From assembly GCF_000143415.4 (NCBI RefSeq), contig NW_003314275.1, positions 813,980 to 877,979 on the forward strand: a stretch of 64,000 bases of DNA. Reading direction: 5' to 3'. This document shows, one piece after another, positions 10,470-20,569 of this stretch. This DNA comes from Selaginella moellendorffii (taxonomy: Eukaryota; Streptophyta; Lycopodiopsida; Selaginellales; Selaginellaceae). Positions within the stretch are counted from its first letter, which is position 1, and each line of letters opens with the position of its first letter. Below the pieces are notes generated by a model. The model worked only from the letters and a program-made list of their open reading frames with translations, had not been told where the DNA came from and ran no database searches. Made by a program: the position numbers and the translations under genes.

Positions 10470-13400
10470 ATGGTAAGTCTTTTAGGCCAAGTAGAAAATG
10501 GCATGAGGCCACATGCCATTCAGTAGCAACATTGGCATGCACCGATTGGGCTCTCGAGTGCAGTCCGGTTACAGATGGCGTGTAGCCTCACGCCATCTTA
10601 GGATGCAGCCTCAAGACATCTGATGCAGTGGTGAATGGCGTGTGGCCTCATGTTATTTCCAGCTGCTAGCTTTTCATCTGTCAGCTCTAATTGTTGTGCA
10701 TTTCTGAACAGGCGAGGAATTGCGTTCTTCTTCCAGCCACTGTCAATGTGGATGCAGAGAAGGGGGAGGAGCTCACCAGTTGGACTTTCGGGATGGAAGG
10801 CGAGGATCTGATGCTGTACAACACAGATGGTGGGAGAAAAGAATGCATGGGGATCCTCATCCAAGTGACAGACACTCCATGCAGTTCCATGCAAGAATAT
10901 GGACTGGCACTTGTGGTAGAGACAGCGTCCGCCTTCAAGATCCACCTTGCACATCCTAGCGGCTTCCCGGAGGGGGGCAGCGGCTATGAGGAATTCCTAG
11001 AGGGAGCTAGGGAGAGGTTGTCCAGGAGGCCCACAATTTCAAAGACGCTGCGGGTCTATGAAGATCACATGGAATCCACGGACCTCACCTATGGCGATGT
11101 TCAAAAACTATATTCCAACATTGAGCCGTTGAGAGTGCCTCCAGTTTGCGAAGCGAAAGGGAAGGGGGTCGATCTGGAAACTACCCCAAAGCAGAAAAGG
11201 GTGGTCAAGCTCAAGCCGACGTCCGACTCTGCTGCTCCAAAAAAGAAGCTACTCGGTGATGCCATTGCCTCGGGTTCGAACACTACACCCACCAAAAAGA
11301 AGAGCCGCAAAGAGCAGAAAGAGCAAGAAGAGGCAGCAAAAATCGTCGCAGATAATAGTACTTGTTACTATTCCAACAAAGTATATACAATCGACGTGAG
11401 CCGTATCGAGATCCAAAGCAAATACAACCACAGGCTAGTATCTGATGAGTGGGTGGAGAAACTGAAGCAGAAGATCCTGGCAAGTCCAGTAACACCCGAC
11501 ATCGCAGACGTGATCCCCTACTACCGAACAATGAAGGGTGAGACGAGGTTTCCAAACTTGATCAATAGGAAGGTGTTGGACGATCAGAACATCCGGTTCT
11601 ATGCCGTCTCCGGGTAGCATTCTAGCTTGGCGATGCAACAGATAGTTGTGGATATTATGGTGGGCGAGGAGGTGAAGAAAGTCTTCAAGACAAGAGTTGT
11701 CCACCTGATAAAAGGCAACTCGCCCCTCCGATCTATCATATACATCTCCCACGCGCAGAATGTCAAGCAAGAAACGTGCTACAAATCGGGTCTGCACGAG
11801 ACATTGGCACGAACACGGAAGCTCTGGGTTCAACTGAAGAAGCCACAAAAACCAGGACAAGGACGTGCACTAGCAACTAGCGCCTGGCAGGTAAGCCTCG
11901 TTGCATGTGGCATAGCATGTGGCCTCACGCCATTTCCATTGCAGGAATTCTCGAGTCTTCTCTCGAAAACACTGGGGGTCAATGACACACTCAGCATCCA
12001 TAACATTCTACTCGCGACAAAAGTTGTTTTTGACAAATGGGTAGATGTGCTGAGGAGGTACCATGACGGGGAGTTGCTAAACTCAATGGGTGTGGAGGAC
12101 GGCCGGAAGCCCAATGATTTGAAGCTCAACGCCTTGCATTTCTCGCGGTCTCTAGACGACGACGACCTTCTGACAGTGGCTAATGCTCTTCTACGTGGTG
12201 AGGTAGTCTTCAACAAGACCAAAATGACTCCCGACCATATTGTGACATACGAGGACTTGTGCACGACTCTGAGAGCTCGTGCGCTATTGAAGGATTGGAT
12301 CTTCGAGCAAGTGGCCGTGGCGAGGGTGAGCATCGACACCACGCAAGAGATGATGGAAGAGCTGGAGTTGTCAAATGAAGACATCGACGACTACGTGAAG
12401 GGGGCCCCCAAGTTCATCGATCTGCTGCGGGATGCCACGAAAAGTAAAGCTGAGAAGTTGGATCAGTATCCAAATTTCATTAAGAGGGATGTCGACCACC
12501 GGCTTCAGAAACAGCTCGACCCCGCTGCAGAGGCCTATCGAGAACCTTACCGGGTATACGTGAATTCGGATGAGGATCAAAGGTGGAGGAGCATCGTTTC
12601 CCGCGGAGATGAGCAGGTCAAGAACATCTTTTGTGTGATGGACTTCACAAACGAGGAGATCACTCATGCAGACGAAGTCAGCTCCATCATTGACTTAATG
12701 GTGGGACTTGCGGAGGTGGAATCTTCAGTCCACTATATGATCTACGACTCCGAATCCTATCACAAGTTCTGGAAGGCCTTGAACGAGGTGAAGGCTCGGT
12801 TGAAAGGCAAGGAGATGCGGGAGATCCATGGGATAATGGCTAAGAAGAAGATACCGACGAATGTCCACATCTTCACACTCGCCCTTGTTATTGGTCCTGC
12901 AGCAGAGTGGGACTGGAGTGACTTCCCAGCTTTGTTCAACAAAGCCGATAGAATTGATCTGAGGGAGGTCAATTTACCCGTGCCTGAGGAACTGAAGACG
13001 GCTATGGAGCTTTCGAATCCAAAGAAAGCTCCAGGTGCAGCATGGGAAATGCTCAGCTGGGTCTTCAACGCAATAGCGGGTGACTCCAAGGGCAAATGCG
13101 TTGTCGAGTACAACTGCGGCGGACTATTCTTTCGAGCCGCACTACTCAAGGGTGTCCCGTGTGTTGCGGTGACAAACTCCATTGAAGAGGTGACTTCAAT
13201 GGAGCATATAATTACAGTTGCCAAAGAAAAACAGTATCTTCTCTACGAACCTGGTGAGTACGCACTTTAAGTTTAAATGTTATCTCACAAGCTCTGTATG
13301 CAGGAGCGTGGCCACCCCCAGATGCTGAAACGGCATTAACAGCTACTGATGTTAGGCCGAGCTCACAACCTGCACAAGGTAAGGTCACGTGAGGCCTCAC

Positions 13401-13931
13401 GCCATTTTGATTATAGATCGTTGTGAATATTCAGACACGAGGACTGAAAAGCGCACTGGTGGCGCGTCGAAGAAGGACAAACAGACAAGCAATAGGAAAA
13501 AAGGAGGTACAAATTATATTTGCAATGGCGTGTGGTCTCATGCCATTCCTTGCAGGAGACACTTCTTCAAAGGCAAAACAGGCAAGCACCAGCCAAGCTC
13601 AAACTGACAGTGGTCATAAAAAGCAAAAGCACGTTGGACAGTCGTCGGGATCAGAGGCGTTTGATTCGAAAAGGAAGAAGGGCAACGAAAAGATGATAGG
13701 TAATGCCTCGCGGTTATGGCGTGTGTGCTCATGCCATTCATTGCAGATCAAGGGCTAAGTGAAAGGAGCCAGTCACCACCTTCTGACTCAGATTCCTATG
13801 GCGGACTCCCCTTCCCCAATCTCAATGGAGAGGTACAATGGATGAGGGATGTTTTTCAAGTCAGGGCCACGTTTTTCTTATCTCGTCGTCTTCGAAGGGT
13901 GCAAGAACGTGCAGAAACCATGTTAAGATAG
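10470..13931 (+). CDS. ParB-like plus methyltransferase-like protein of the transposon, one in-frame TAG
   Basis: The start is probably ATG at 10470-10472 followed at once by an intron (10473-10711), giving M-ARNCVLLPATVNV. The next exon is 10712-11890. Other introns are 11891-11944, 13254-13303, 13379-13416, 13507-13555 and 13700-13746; the last four are all phase 1. Near codon 235 (about 11385-11660) is a ParB-like pattern, YTIDVSRIEIQSKYNHRLV followed by FYAVSG-x-HSSLAMQ, where x is TAG (11615-11617). Around 13021-13180 VVEYNCGGLFFRAALLKG resembles methyltransferase motif I of the beta class, while the expected DPPW/Y is absent (a GPAAEWDW stretch may replace it). A Lys/Ser-rich tail follows. 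I infer a DNA-binding or modification role in the nucleus. The 3' end near 13931 is uncertain. Confidence 0.55.
10473..10711 (+). other. intron directly after the start codon, with three palindromes
   Basis: AAATG is followed by GTAAGT, and CTGAACAG precedes GCGAGGAATTGC. Splicing joins ATG to the long frame. The intron carries palindrome copies at 10497, 10574 and 10634. Confidence 0.6.
10497..10657. repeat. three palindrome copies in the first intron
   Basis: Copies at 10497-10520, 10574-10597 and 10634-10657, the last with a decayed right arm. The first two start-to-start distances are 77 and 60 bp. Confidence 0.85.
11911..11934. repeat. palindrome copy inside a 54-bp intron
   Basis: It lies in the intron 11891-11944 (GTAAGC to TTGCAG). 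If the intron is not removed the frame stays open and adds VSLVACGIACGLTPFPLQ, so retention would be tolerated. Confidence 0.8.
13383..13738. repeat. three palindrome copies filling three consecutive short introns
   Basis: Copies at 13383-13406, 13524-13547 and 13715-13738 lie in introns of 38, 49 and 47 bp, leaving little more than the donor and acceptor. All three introns are phase 1. Confidence 0.85.
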
Positions 13932-13970
13932 TCGGGTGAGGATACGGTCCTAGGTCACGCACTAAAACAG

Positions 13971-14663
13971 GCTATGGATGTCTTGTATTTTGAGATGGAG
14001 ACTCGGCCAGATGATTTTCCCAAGATGGTCCTGGAAGAACAAGCCATCCAGCCTGAGCAGCCTATGGAAGAAATGCAGGAGGGGGATGAGGAGCCAGAGA
14101 AAGATAATGAGCAGGAAGAGCAGAAGGACAAAGAGGAGGACAAAGAAGAGGAGGACGAAGAAGAGGAGGATGAAGAAGAGGAGGACGAAGAGGACTTGGA
14201 TGGTCCTCACAATGGTGACGATCACAATAACGACGATGACGATGATGACGACGATGGCCAGCCTGAGGTGGCCAAAGAGCAGCGGAGGAAGGTCATACAA
14301 GACAAACCATCAGGTAAATAATAGTACATCCATTCCTAACTTTTTACCATTTCTAACATTGTCCATGTAGGTCGCAGAAGAAATGGTAAGTAGAGATTAT
14401 TCAGTTGAATTAAGATACAAACTCTAGCCTTTAGTGTCGAGGAAGGATAGTGCCAAGCAAGGGTCGAAACGTATGTCCAATCCTTCAGAATCAGCAGTGC
14501 GCCCAAGTGATATCGGTCCTAGTTCCTCAATAGCAGTTGATGGTAAATACAATATAGTCGATTCAATGTGCTAATGAGTTTGTTTTTAGTAGCACGGGAG
14601 GATACCATCTCAATCGAAGGGAGATATTTGGACATGCATATGGATCCGCCAGTGGACTCTACT
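13971..14663 (+). CDS. acidic and charged linker exons of the rightward transposon gene
   Basis: Exon 13971-14313 encodes a strongly acidic stretch (long Glu and Asp runs). After it come a 15-nt microexon at 14371-14385 and exons 14435-14542 and 14590-14663. The junctions after 14313, 14385 and 14542 are phase 1 and the last ends in phase 0 (PPVDST). With the nested insertion ignored, the next exon begins SSELVEATIH in frame and leads to the phosphatase domain, so this links the two halves. How it joins the exon ending near 13931 is unresolved: a frameshift or an unrecognised splice is needed. No enzyme motif is visible; it looks like a disordered nuclear linker. Confidence 0.5.
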
Positions 14664-14697
14664 GTAAGCGACTAATTTTTCCATTTTACTTTAGTCA

Positions 14698-16415
14698 CTT
14701 AACCACACCTCCGACCACTTGGAGGAGTCTCATTCACAACCTCCATAAGTCCAACTCAGGACTTGGGGCTTGCCAGCCCCGAGAATGGCATCCATGCCAC
14801 TCAACCTTAGCACTTGGTCCAAGTGCTCCACGTGTCCGATCCCATGATCGACACCCCAAGGTACCACCGACGTATCGGCCCGTTACGCTAAGGCCATGCC
14901 CATTCACCTTGGTCACACCGATGGTCTGACACCACCTGCATCCCAGTCCCGTCACTCAAAGACTGGGCCATCCATCCATGAGTGATCATCCCAAATCCAC
15001 TCCTTAGCATCCTTAGGATGCCCACTGACATGGGGATTAGCCTTCCCCAATATCCCTCTGTCAGTCCCCACTAAGTCCCTTTCTGCCCTTGGCCGTGTTT
15101 GCCAACACTGCCACTGGATCGAGGCCCACAGGCCCGACCACTAAGTCCCACGGTCCTCTGGGACTTCCTCACCACACGACTGCGTCCTTGGTCACTGCTC
15201 CAGAGGACTGCTCCTCTTCCTTTCCACAGTCTGGGCCTTTGGGACAACATTTCGGAACACCGTGGCCTTACGCGAGCCACCTGGGTACTCTCCCCACCTA
15301 TCGCCTTTAGGTGCTCTAGCCATGGGCTTAGAGCGAGGTTCCGTTGAGCCACACCTGGTATCCAAGTAGGTAGTGCCACCCACACTTGGACTGGGAGCAT
15401 CGGCCAGTCGATCTCCCGGGGGAACTAGAGCCGGCTCTTGAACACTGCACCAAGCTACCCCGCTTGTCGGTCCGTGTTCACTCTAGTCTTGGACTTCCCA
15501 GTGGGCAGCTCATCACCCAACACTGGGTCCGGCCTTCCTGGGCCAAACTGGCCTTTCCTGGCCAAACTGGCTCCACTGCAGTCCTCCCCCTACTATACTT
15601 TTGGAGCTCACCAAACCCCCCAGGGTCTGGGACACGAACGCTTTGGGCTTTCACCCTCTCAGGCTCCAGACTCGGACTCGGACTCGGACTCGGACTCGAA
15701 CTCGAACTCGGACTCGGATTCGGACTCGGACTCGGACTCGGCCTCGGCCTCGGTCTCGGTCTCGGTCCCGATCTCGGTCTCGGTCTCGGTCCTGGTCTCG
15801 GTCTTGGTCCCGGTCTCGACTTCGGACTCCATCTCGGACTCCATCTCGAGTCCATCTCAGACTCCATCTCGGACTCCATCTCGGACTCCACTTCGGGTCC
15901 ATCTCGGACTCCATATCGGACTCCATATCGGACTCCACTTCGGGTCCATCTCGGACTCCATTTCGGACTCCATATCGGACTCCATCTCGGACTCCACTTC
16001 GGGTCCATCTCGGACTCCATATCGGACTCCATATCGGACTCCACTTCGGGTCCATCTCGGACTCCATTTCGGACTCCATATCGGACTCCACTTTGGGTCC
16101 ATCTCGGACTCCATATCGGACTCCATATCGGACTCCACTTCGGGTCCGCCTCGGACTCCATCTCAGACACTTCCACGTGTCATGTGTTGGTCCTTTTGGG
16201 TCCCTTTTTAGAGCCTCACCTATGGCTCGTTTCGTGCTCATTCCTCGAGCACTTCGTTGGGAGTTCCACTCCCGCTCTTGACTTTTCAAGTCGGAGCTTT
16301 TGGTCCAAACGTGTTACGCTCGTTTGGTTCTCGCTTCGGCCACTACCACGTGGCGCCCTTCCGGCTCCACTTTGGGGCCTAGGGATTTTGTGTCTCACAT
16401 CTACTTGCCTGCAAG
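14698..16415. mobile_element. 1.7-kb nested insertion, class unknown
   Basis: AGTCA occurs at 14693-14697 and again at 16416-16420. Removing the intervening 1,718 bp plus one AGTCA joins a TTTAG acceptor to TCATCAGAGCTG and restores the frame between two exons. The insert starts CTTAACCACACC and ends TTGCCTGCAAG, without TG/CA ends and with at most a 3-bp inverted terminus. Base composition and word use differ from the host element (GC-rich, many CCACT and GGACT words). It contains a large minisatellite and no coding motif. Confidence 0.65.
15660..16165. repeat. hexamer and 12-bp minisatellite inside the nested insertion
   Basis: A GGACTC/GGTCTC hexamer array at about 15664-15830 passes into a 12-bp unit array (ACTCCATCTCGG and variants) with a higher-order period marked by CACTTCGGGTCC. 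It gives long open frames in several phases of both strands (Ser-Asp or Arg-Thr repeats), which I take as artefacts of unit lengths divisible by three. Confidence 0.85.
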
Positions 16416-16420
16416 AGTCA

Positions 16421-17817
16421 TCAGAGCTGGTGGAGGCTACTATCCATATCAACGCCAAGCAAGCTGACCACGCTCCACTTGATGCTGCCCATACCACTGA
16501 GTCAATCTTGTCCACGTATCCAACTGACGGTGACCAGGCGCCATTGGACCCGCATGAGGCCGCCCCAGCCGCCGAGCCGGTCGTATCCTCATTTCCAACG
16601 TGTGCCCAATCGTCTGACTACGCGCCGTTGGAACCTCCCTACACCGCCCCTGCTGCCTGTTCGGTCATGTCCACTTTGCCAACGGAGGCACCAGCTGAAA
16701 TGGCGTGTGATCACACGCCATCGGAACCACCCCATGCCACTGTTGAGCCAGTTGTACCAGAGTCTACAGCTGAAATGGCATGTGCCCACACGCCATCGGA
16801 TGCAATTGACCCCACATTGCAGAGGAAAGTATTTCCGCCCTTCACGTTTCCTCGACCAAAACCCTCTGAACGACCATCGGGAGCACCATTCGCTAATATT
16901 GTAGATGGTAAAATTGACTTGTACCATTTTTTATGCTGACGCATTTCATTTCAGAGTCACGGCGAAAGTACTGTATCGTTTTTGATCTGAACGGTGTCCT
17001 TTTCTCCCATGAGCGTGGCTCGTCCTCGAATATCACTGCACCCTCCAAAGCCTGCGGTCGCAAGTTGGTCAAAAGAGATAGATTCACATTAATCACACGG
17101 GAGAAACTGCGGGATCTAATAATGACCATGCGACACTTAAAACAGAGGGCTGAGTTCAATTTGCAATTGGGAGTTTGGACATCCATGATGCGCCACAATG
17201 CATTAACGTTGCTACAGATGATGCACGATCAGACGCGAGTAATATTACCATTTGACTTTCTCCTAACGCAGGAGGATTGCTTGACTATGGTCCATGTGAG
17301 GGGTAGCAAGCCCATCTTCGTCAAGGCAGAGGCTGTAGTGATGAACCGGACTGCTAGGTCAAGTGAAATCCTCATCATCGATGACTCGCCGATTAAAACT
17401 GCAGCGAACACGCACACATATGCAGTGCACCCCATCTCTTGCAGTATGGAAACTAGGGAGAAGAAACCGTATGTTCTGGGGGACCTTGCAAAACGGCTTG
17501 AAGCGATGGTGATAGAGAACAGGCCAGTCCAGGAGGTGGCTGCAGAAATTAACCAAATGGCAGATGGAACGGTATATCAGAAGCCATTTGATCGGACAGA
17601 CACCAGTCATCATTTATGGCATGTATATTGTCTAGCCAAGCACTATCCGCATCTCCATAATCTGCTCAACCGGATGGGTTCTTCGACCACTGAACATGAG
17701 CGTGGACGTATTAGAGAAGAGATGGCATTACTATTGGGTTTAAATCCTGATAGTGTGGAGAGTGATGAAATTCCAAGATTATTGTATAGGCGTTGGAGGC
17801 AAAAAATAACAGTCTGA
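16421..17817 (+). CDS. FCP1/NIF-type HAD phosphatase-like domain protein of the transposon
   Basis: Exon 16421-16907 encodes a Pro/Ala-rich low-complexity stretch with near-repeats (APLDxxH, APLEPPY). Intron 16908-16954 is followed by exon 16955-17817. The HAD motifs in order are CIVFDLNGVLF, LGVWTSMM and ILIIDDSPIK. They fit FCP1/NLI-interacting-factor phosphatases, which act on phosphoproteins such as the RNA polymerase II tail. The canonical DxDx(T/V) is here DLNGV, with Asn for the general acid Asp, so catalysis may be weak or lost. The last 100 or so residues are alpha-helical looking and unknown. The exon phases link it to the charged exons upstream and perhaps to the ParB-like part. 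Confidence 0.6.
16699..16797. repeat. two palindrome copies within a coding exon, 75-bp spacing
   Basis: Copies at 16699-16722 and 16774-16797 share flanks (CAGCTGAAATGGC and CGCCATCGG). They encode AEMACDHTPS and AEMACAHTPS, so they arose by duplication of a 75-bp coding unit. Confidence 0.85.
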
Positions 17818-17850
17818 GATGGCATGTATTTATTTAAAAATGTAACTTAT

Positions 17851-17874
17851 TATGGCATGGGGTTCCATGCCATT
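17851..17874. repeat. palindrome copy after the phosphatase gene
   Basis: A complete copy 34 bp past the stop; a half copy (GATGGCATG) abuts the TGA itself, and another half copy lies at about 18130. As at the left genes, the motif marks a gene 3' end. Confidence 0.8.
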
Positions 17875-18222
17875 GTATTAATATTAAAAGACAATTCTTT
17901 GAGAGGATTTGCATTTACAGCATGTTATTGGAAGACTACGAAGTTGTTTTATTAATAAGGGGAAAGTAAAGATTGAATGGGGACTTGGGCTCCACCTAGA
18001 CTCAGAGCAACTGAGCCAATATTAAAAGGATGGAAAGAAATTGGACGACGATGACAAGGAGAAGAGAGAGGTGAAGCAGTGGCAGGGGGAGGAGAAGTGA
18101 TTGAGTAGACATTTCCTTGTTTAAAATAAAATGGCATGTGCCTCAATGCAGTTGAATTTTGTTATATTTATATACTATATAAAGGTTTGGAAACCTTATT
18201 TTACAAGTGGGATAATGACAAT

Positions 18223-18244
18223 TCCCACTTTAACGAAATAGAGC
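18223..18244 (-). repeat. right terminal inverted repeat, 22 bp
   Basis: Exact reverse complement of 3056-3077. Just inside, AGTGGGATAATGACAATTCCCACT (18206-18229 region) forms a subterminal hairpin with the repeat. TTAT follows at 18245-18248. Confidence 0.92.
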
Positions 18245-18248
18245 TTAT

Positions 18249-20552
18249 TTGAATTCAACTCAACTGCAATAAACTCATTAATGCATTTAGCTAACACCTC
18301 TGAGCATGCTTTGAAGAGGTTAGCTAAGCATGACCAACACTTAGTCGAAACTAAAATGAAGACTATGAGATGGATTCCTATTGGTACACAACCTCCTTAT
18401 AGATAAAGCTATAGTACAGATACCAATATTTCAACCTTAAACAATTAAGTTGGACATCACCATCCTCATAGGGCTACCAAGACTAAGTCAAGATTAGTGA
18501 GAGCTCACTACTCTCATAAAGTTTAACGAAATGCAAGGTGCAACTTGCCACCAAGTAGAATGCTATAAAAGAAAGGCACAAGGGTCACCCTTTTTAAAAA
18601 AGTGTAATGGCCACTTTTCCACACTAACTTTATACTCTATCCAACTCAATTGCCTTAGCCCTAAAAGTTAGCATCCTTTTCAGGCTGCATCATATAAACT
18701 ACCTACTAAGATCTAAGCCAATTAAAGTCAACTCTAACCCCTTCATTAGTTTGTATTGGCTTGTGAAAATAGAATGGTTTTCAGGCAAAATAATCAACAA
18801 ATCAGCCATTGGAAAAGTCTAAAAAATTTTGTGGAAAAATTTTCCATCCTTGAGAAAGAATGACTCTTAGTTAGGAATGCAAATTTTCAAGACTCAACCA
18901 ACTTCCTCCTACTTACTATTTCACATAGATTCACCTCAACACAAATTCTCATGACCCATAGTATGCTTAATCCCCAAACATCATGCCCATATCTCCGACA
19001 TTCAACAAAAATGCAAAATAAACATCTAAAGCTTGATCATGAAGACCATATTTTCGGGTATCCACATAGCACTAACACTTTTCTTCAACCACTTTCAAGA
19101 TCCAATATGAAGCCAAAACACTAACAAGAAAAATGACATGGAAAATCAAATTCTAAGGAAAAATTCCTCATCACTCGAAATAACAATGCCACTTCCACTA
19201 ACACAAGTGTTAGTAATGTTAATGTCTCAACTATACACATTCTCCATCCAACAATCTACTCCATGTGCTAATGGATCAATCGATAAGCTATAACAAATGA
19301 ATATTACAACCCTTTTCCAACACTTTATGAGTAAACCCTCAAGGAAACAAGGTACCAACTTAAGTTTAGCATAATGGATCACCATTGAGAATCCAGTCAA
19401 AGTTACTACAATGCTACTTCATGCAAGTAAACTAGCTTCACCATCAACCACTTTGAGGTTAATCATTGTTTACCCAAACAACTTCGTAAATACATTGCTC
19501 ATTATCACATGGATATGATATAAGTATCACAATGATTTGATCATTAATTGAGCAACATCACAAGCAACACCCATGTCACTATTACAAAGGTTTATGTGAG
19601 TATCACGTGTCAACTCAATTCAACAAAATGCAACATAAATGCCACACTCCACTGATAGAGATTTACAACACCCAACACCACTAACTTTTATTCATAACAC
19701 GGACAAACTAATACTACCCTCTTTCCGACCAAACTCAAAACTAATCCAACACCAAGCTACTCAAGGAGCAACAGCAAGGTTCTCCAGAAAAGAATTGAAC
19801 ATTACAACCCAAATCTTCAACAACAAGCCTAGACAAAATGGTTTAGCGTTTCACCGCTATCCAACCATTTGTAAGACCATCATTTCTAACATACATCAAG
19901 GTAGGGATTCTTGATTGCATATTGTGAACACGAGCAATGAGTCAACACTTTGTTGCAAATCATCTCTGCAAGAAGAGAAAATGATTTACGTGTTTAATCC
20001 TTCATCCCTGACAACTCTCTTTTCGGTCTCATCTTTGACTAAACCTCATGCTTGCTTTCACATTGCCTTTCGTCCAATCCAAGAAAATTTTATGAGAGAG
20101 CACGGCAATGACTACTTTAATCAATAGACTAATCCCTACAGTCTTGATTAATCCACTTATAATCATGCTTAGGAAGGATCCACTAGTGCCATGCTAAACA
20201 ACTACGGACCAGCAGGGAAAGTTTACTTTCACCCAAAGTACATGGAATTACTCATAAAACCACCGATAGTCTAACATTAATCCTGCCAACTCAAAGGGTA
20301 ACCTTGAGTTGCTAATATGCCTCATTCATGAGCCCAAGCACAAACTCGTGTGAAATAGAACATCTCAATCCATCTTATGAGCCCAAGAGCAAGCTCATAT
20401 AATATGGTACAAAAAAGTAACTGAATCCATACCTAAGGAACGATTGCGAAGCCTCTGCACCCAAACGTGTACCCACTCGGATCATCGTTTTCATCTCTAC
20501 ATATGCAACAAGACTAGTTGCCCAATCTCATTGAATAGTACTCGCCGAGACT
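18249..20552. other. LARD internal region, second part, no gene seen
   Basis: Continuation of the retroelement interior. ORFs stay below about 90 codons and no retroviral motif is visible on either strand. Confidence 0.6.
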
Positions 20553-20567
20553 CATCCTCTAATACCA
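20553..20567 (-). other. primer binding site of the LARD-like element
   Basis: Minus strand TGGTATTAGAGGATG, two bases inside the LTR. It resembles the initiator-Met tRNA primer site (TGGTATCAGAGC) with some changes. Confidence 0.7.
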
Positions 20568-20569
20568 AA

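Larger units (their letters stand above)
3056..18244. mobile_element. 15.2-kb DNA transposon with divergent multi-domain genes
   Basis: The ends are perfect 22-bp inverted repeats (3056-3077 and 18223-18244) flanked by TTAT. The left half encodes, leftwards, a small acidic protein and a DUF8039-like plus transposase ORF. The right half encodes, rightwards, ParB-like, methyltransferase-like, charged-linker and FCP1-like phosphatase regions. A 2.9-kb repeat-rich control region separates the halves. A 24-bp palindrome recurs about two dozen times from end to end. The transposase has an RNase-H-fold D-D-E pattern with a DUF7869-like motif. I cannot assign a named superfamily with confidence. The element lies inside the LARD, so it is younger than it, and it holds a nested insertion at 14698-16415. 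Confidence 0.88.

Noticed and set aside
14693-16420. Reading the 1.7-kb insertion as a CACTA element
   Set aside because: The right end is GCAAG, not the inverse of the left CACTT, and the 5-bp duplication does not fit a 3-bp one.
15386-16939. A 517-codon plus-strand ORF and several long ORFs on both strands
   Set aside because: Most of it is 6- and 12-bp minisatellite, open in several frames because the units are multiples of three. Only the end (from 16421) continues a real exon.
3684-17874. CRISPR-like array reading of the repeated 24-bp palindrome
   Set aside because: Spacing is irregular from about 60 bp to several kb, the copies lie in introns and exons, and there are no cas genes in this eukaryotic context.
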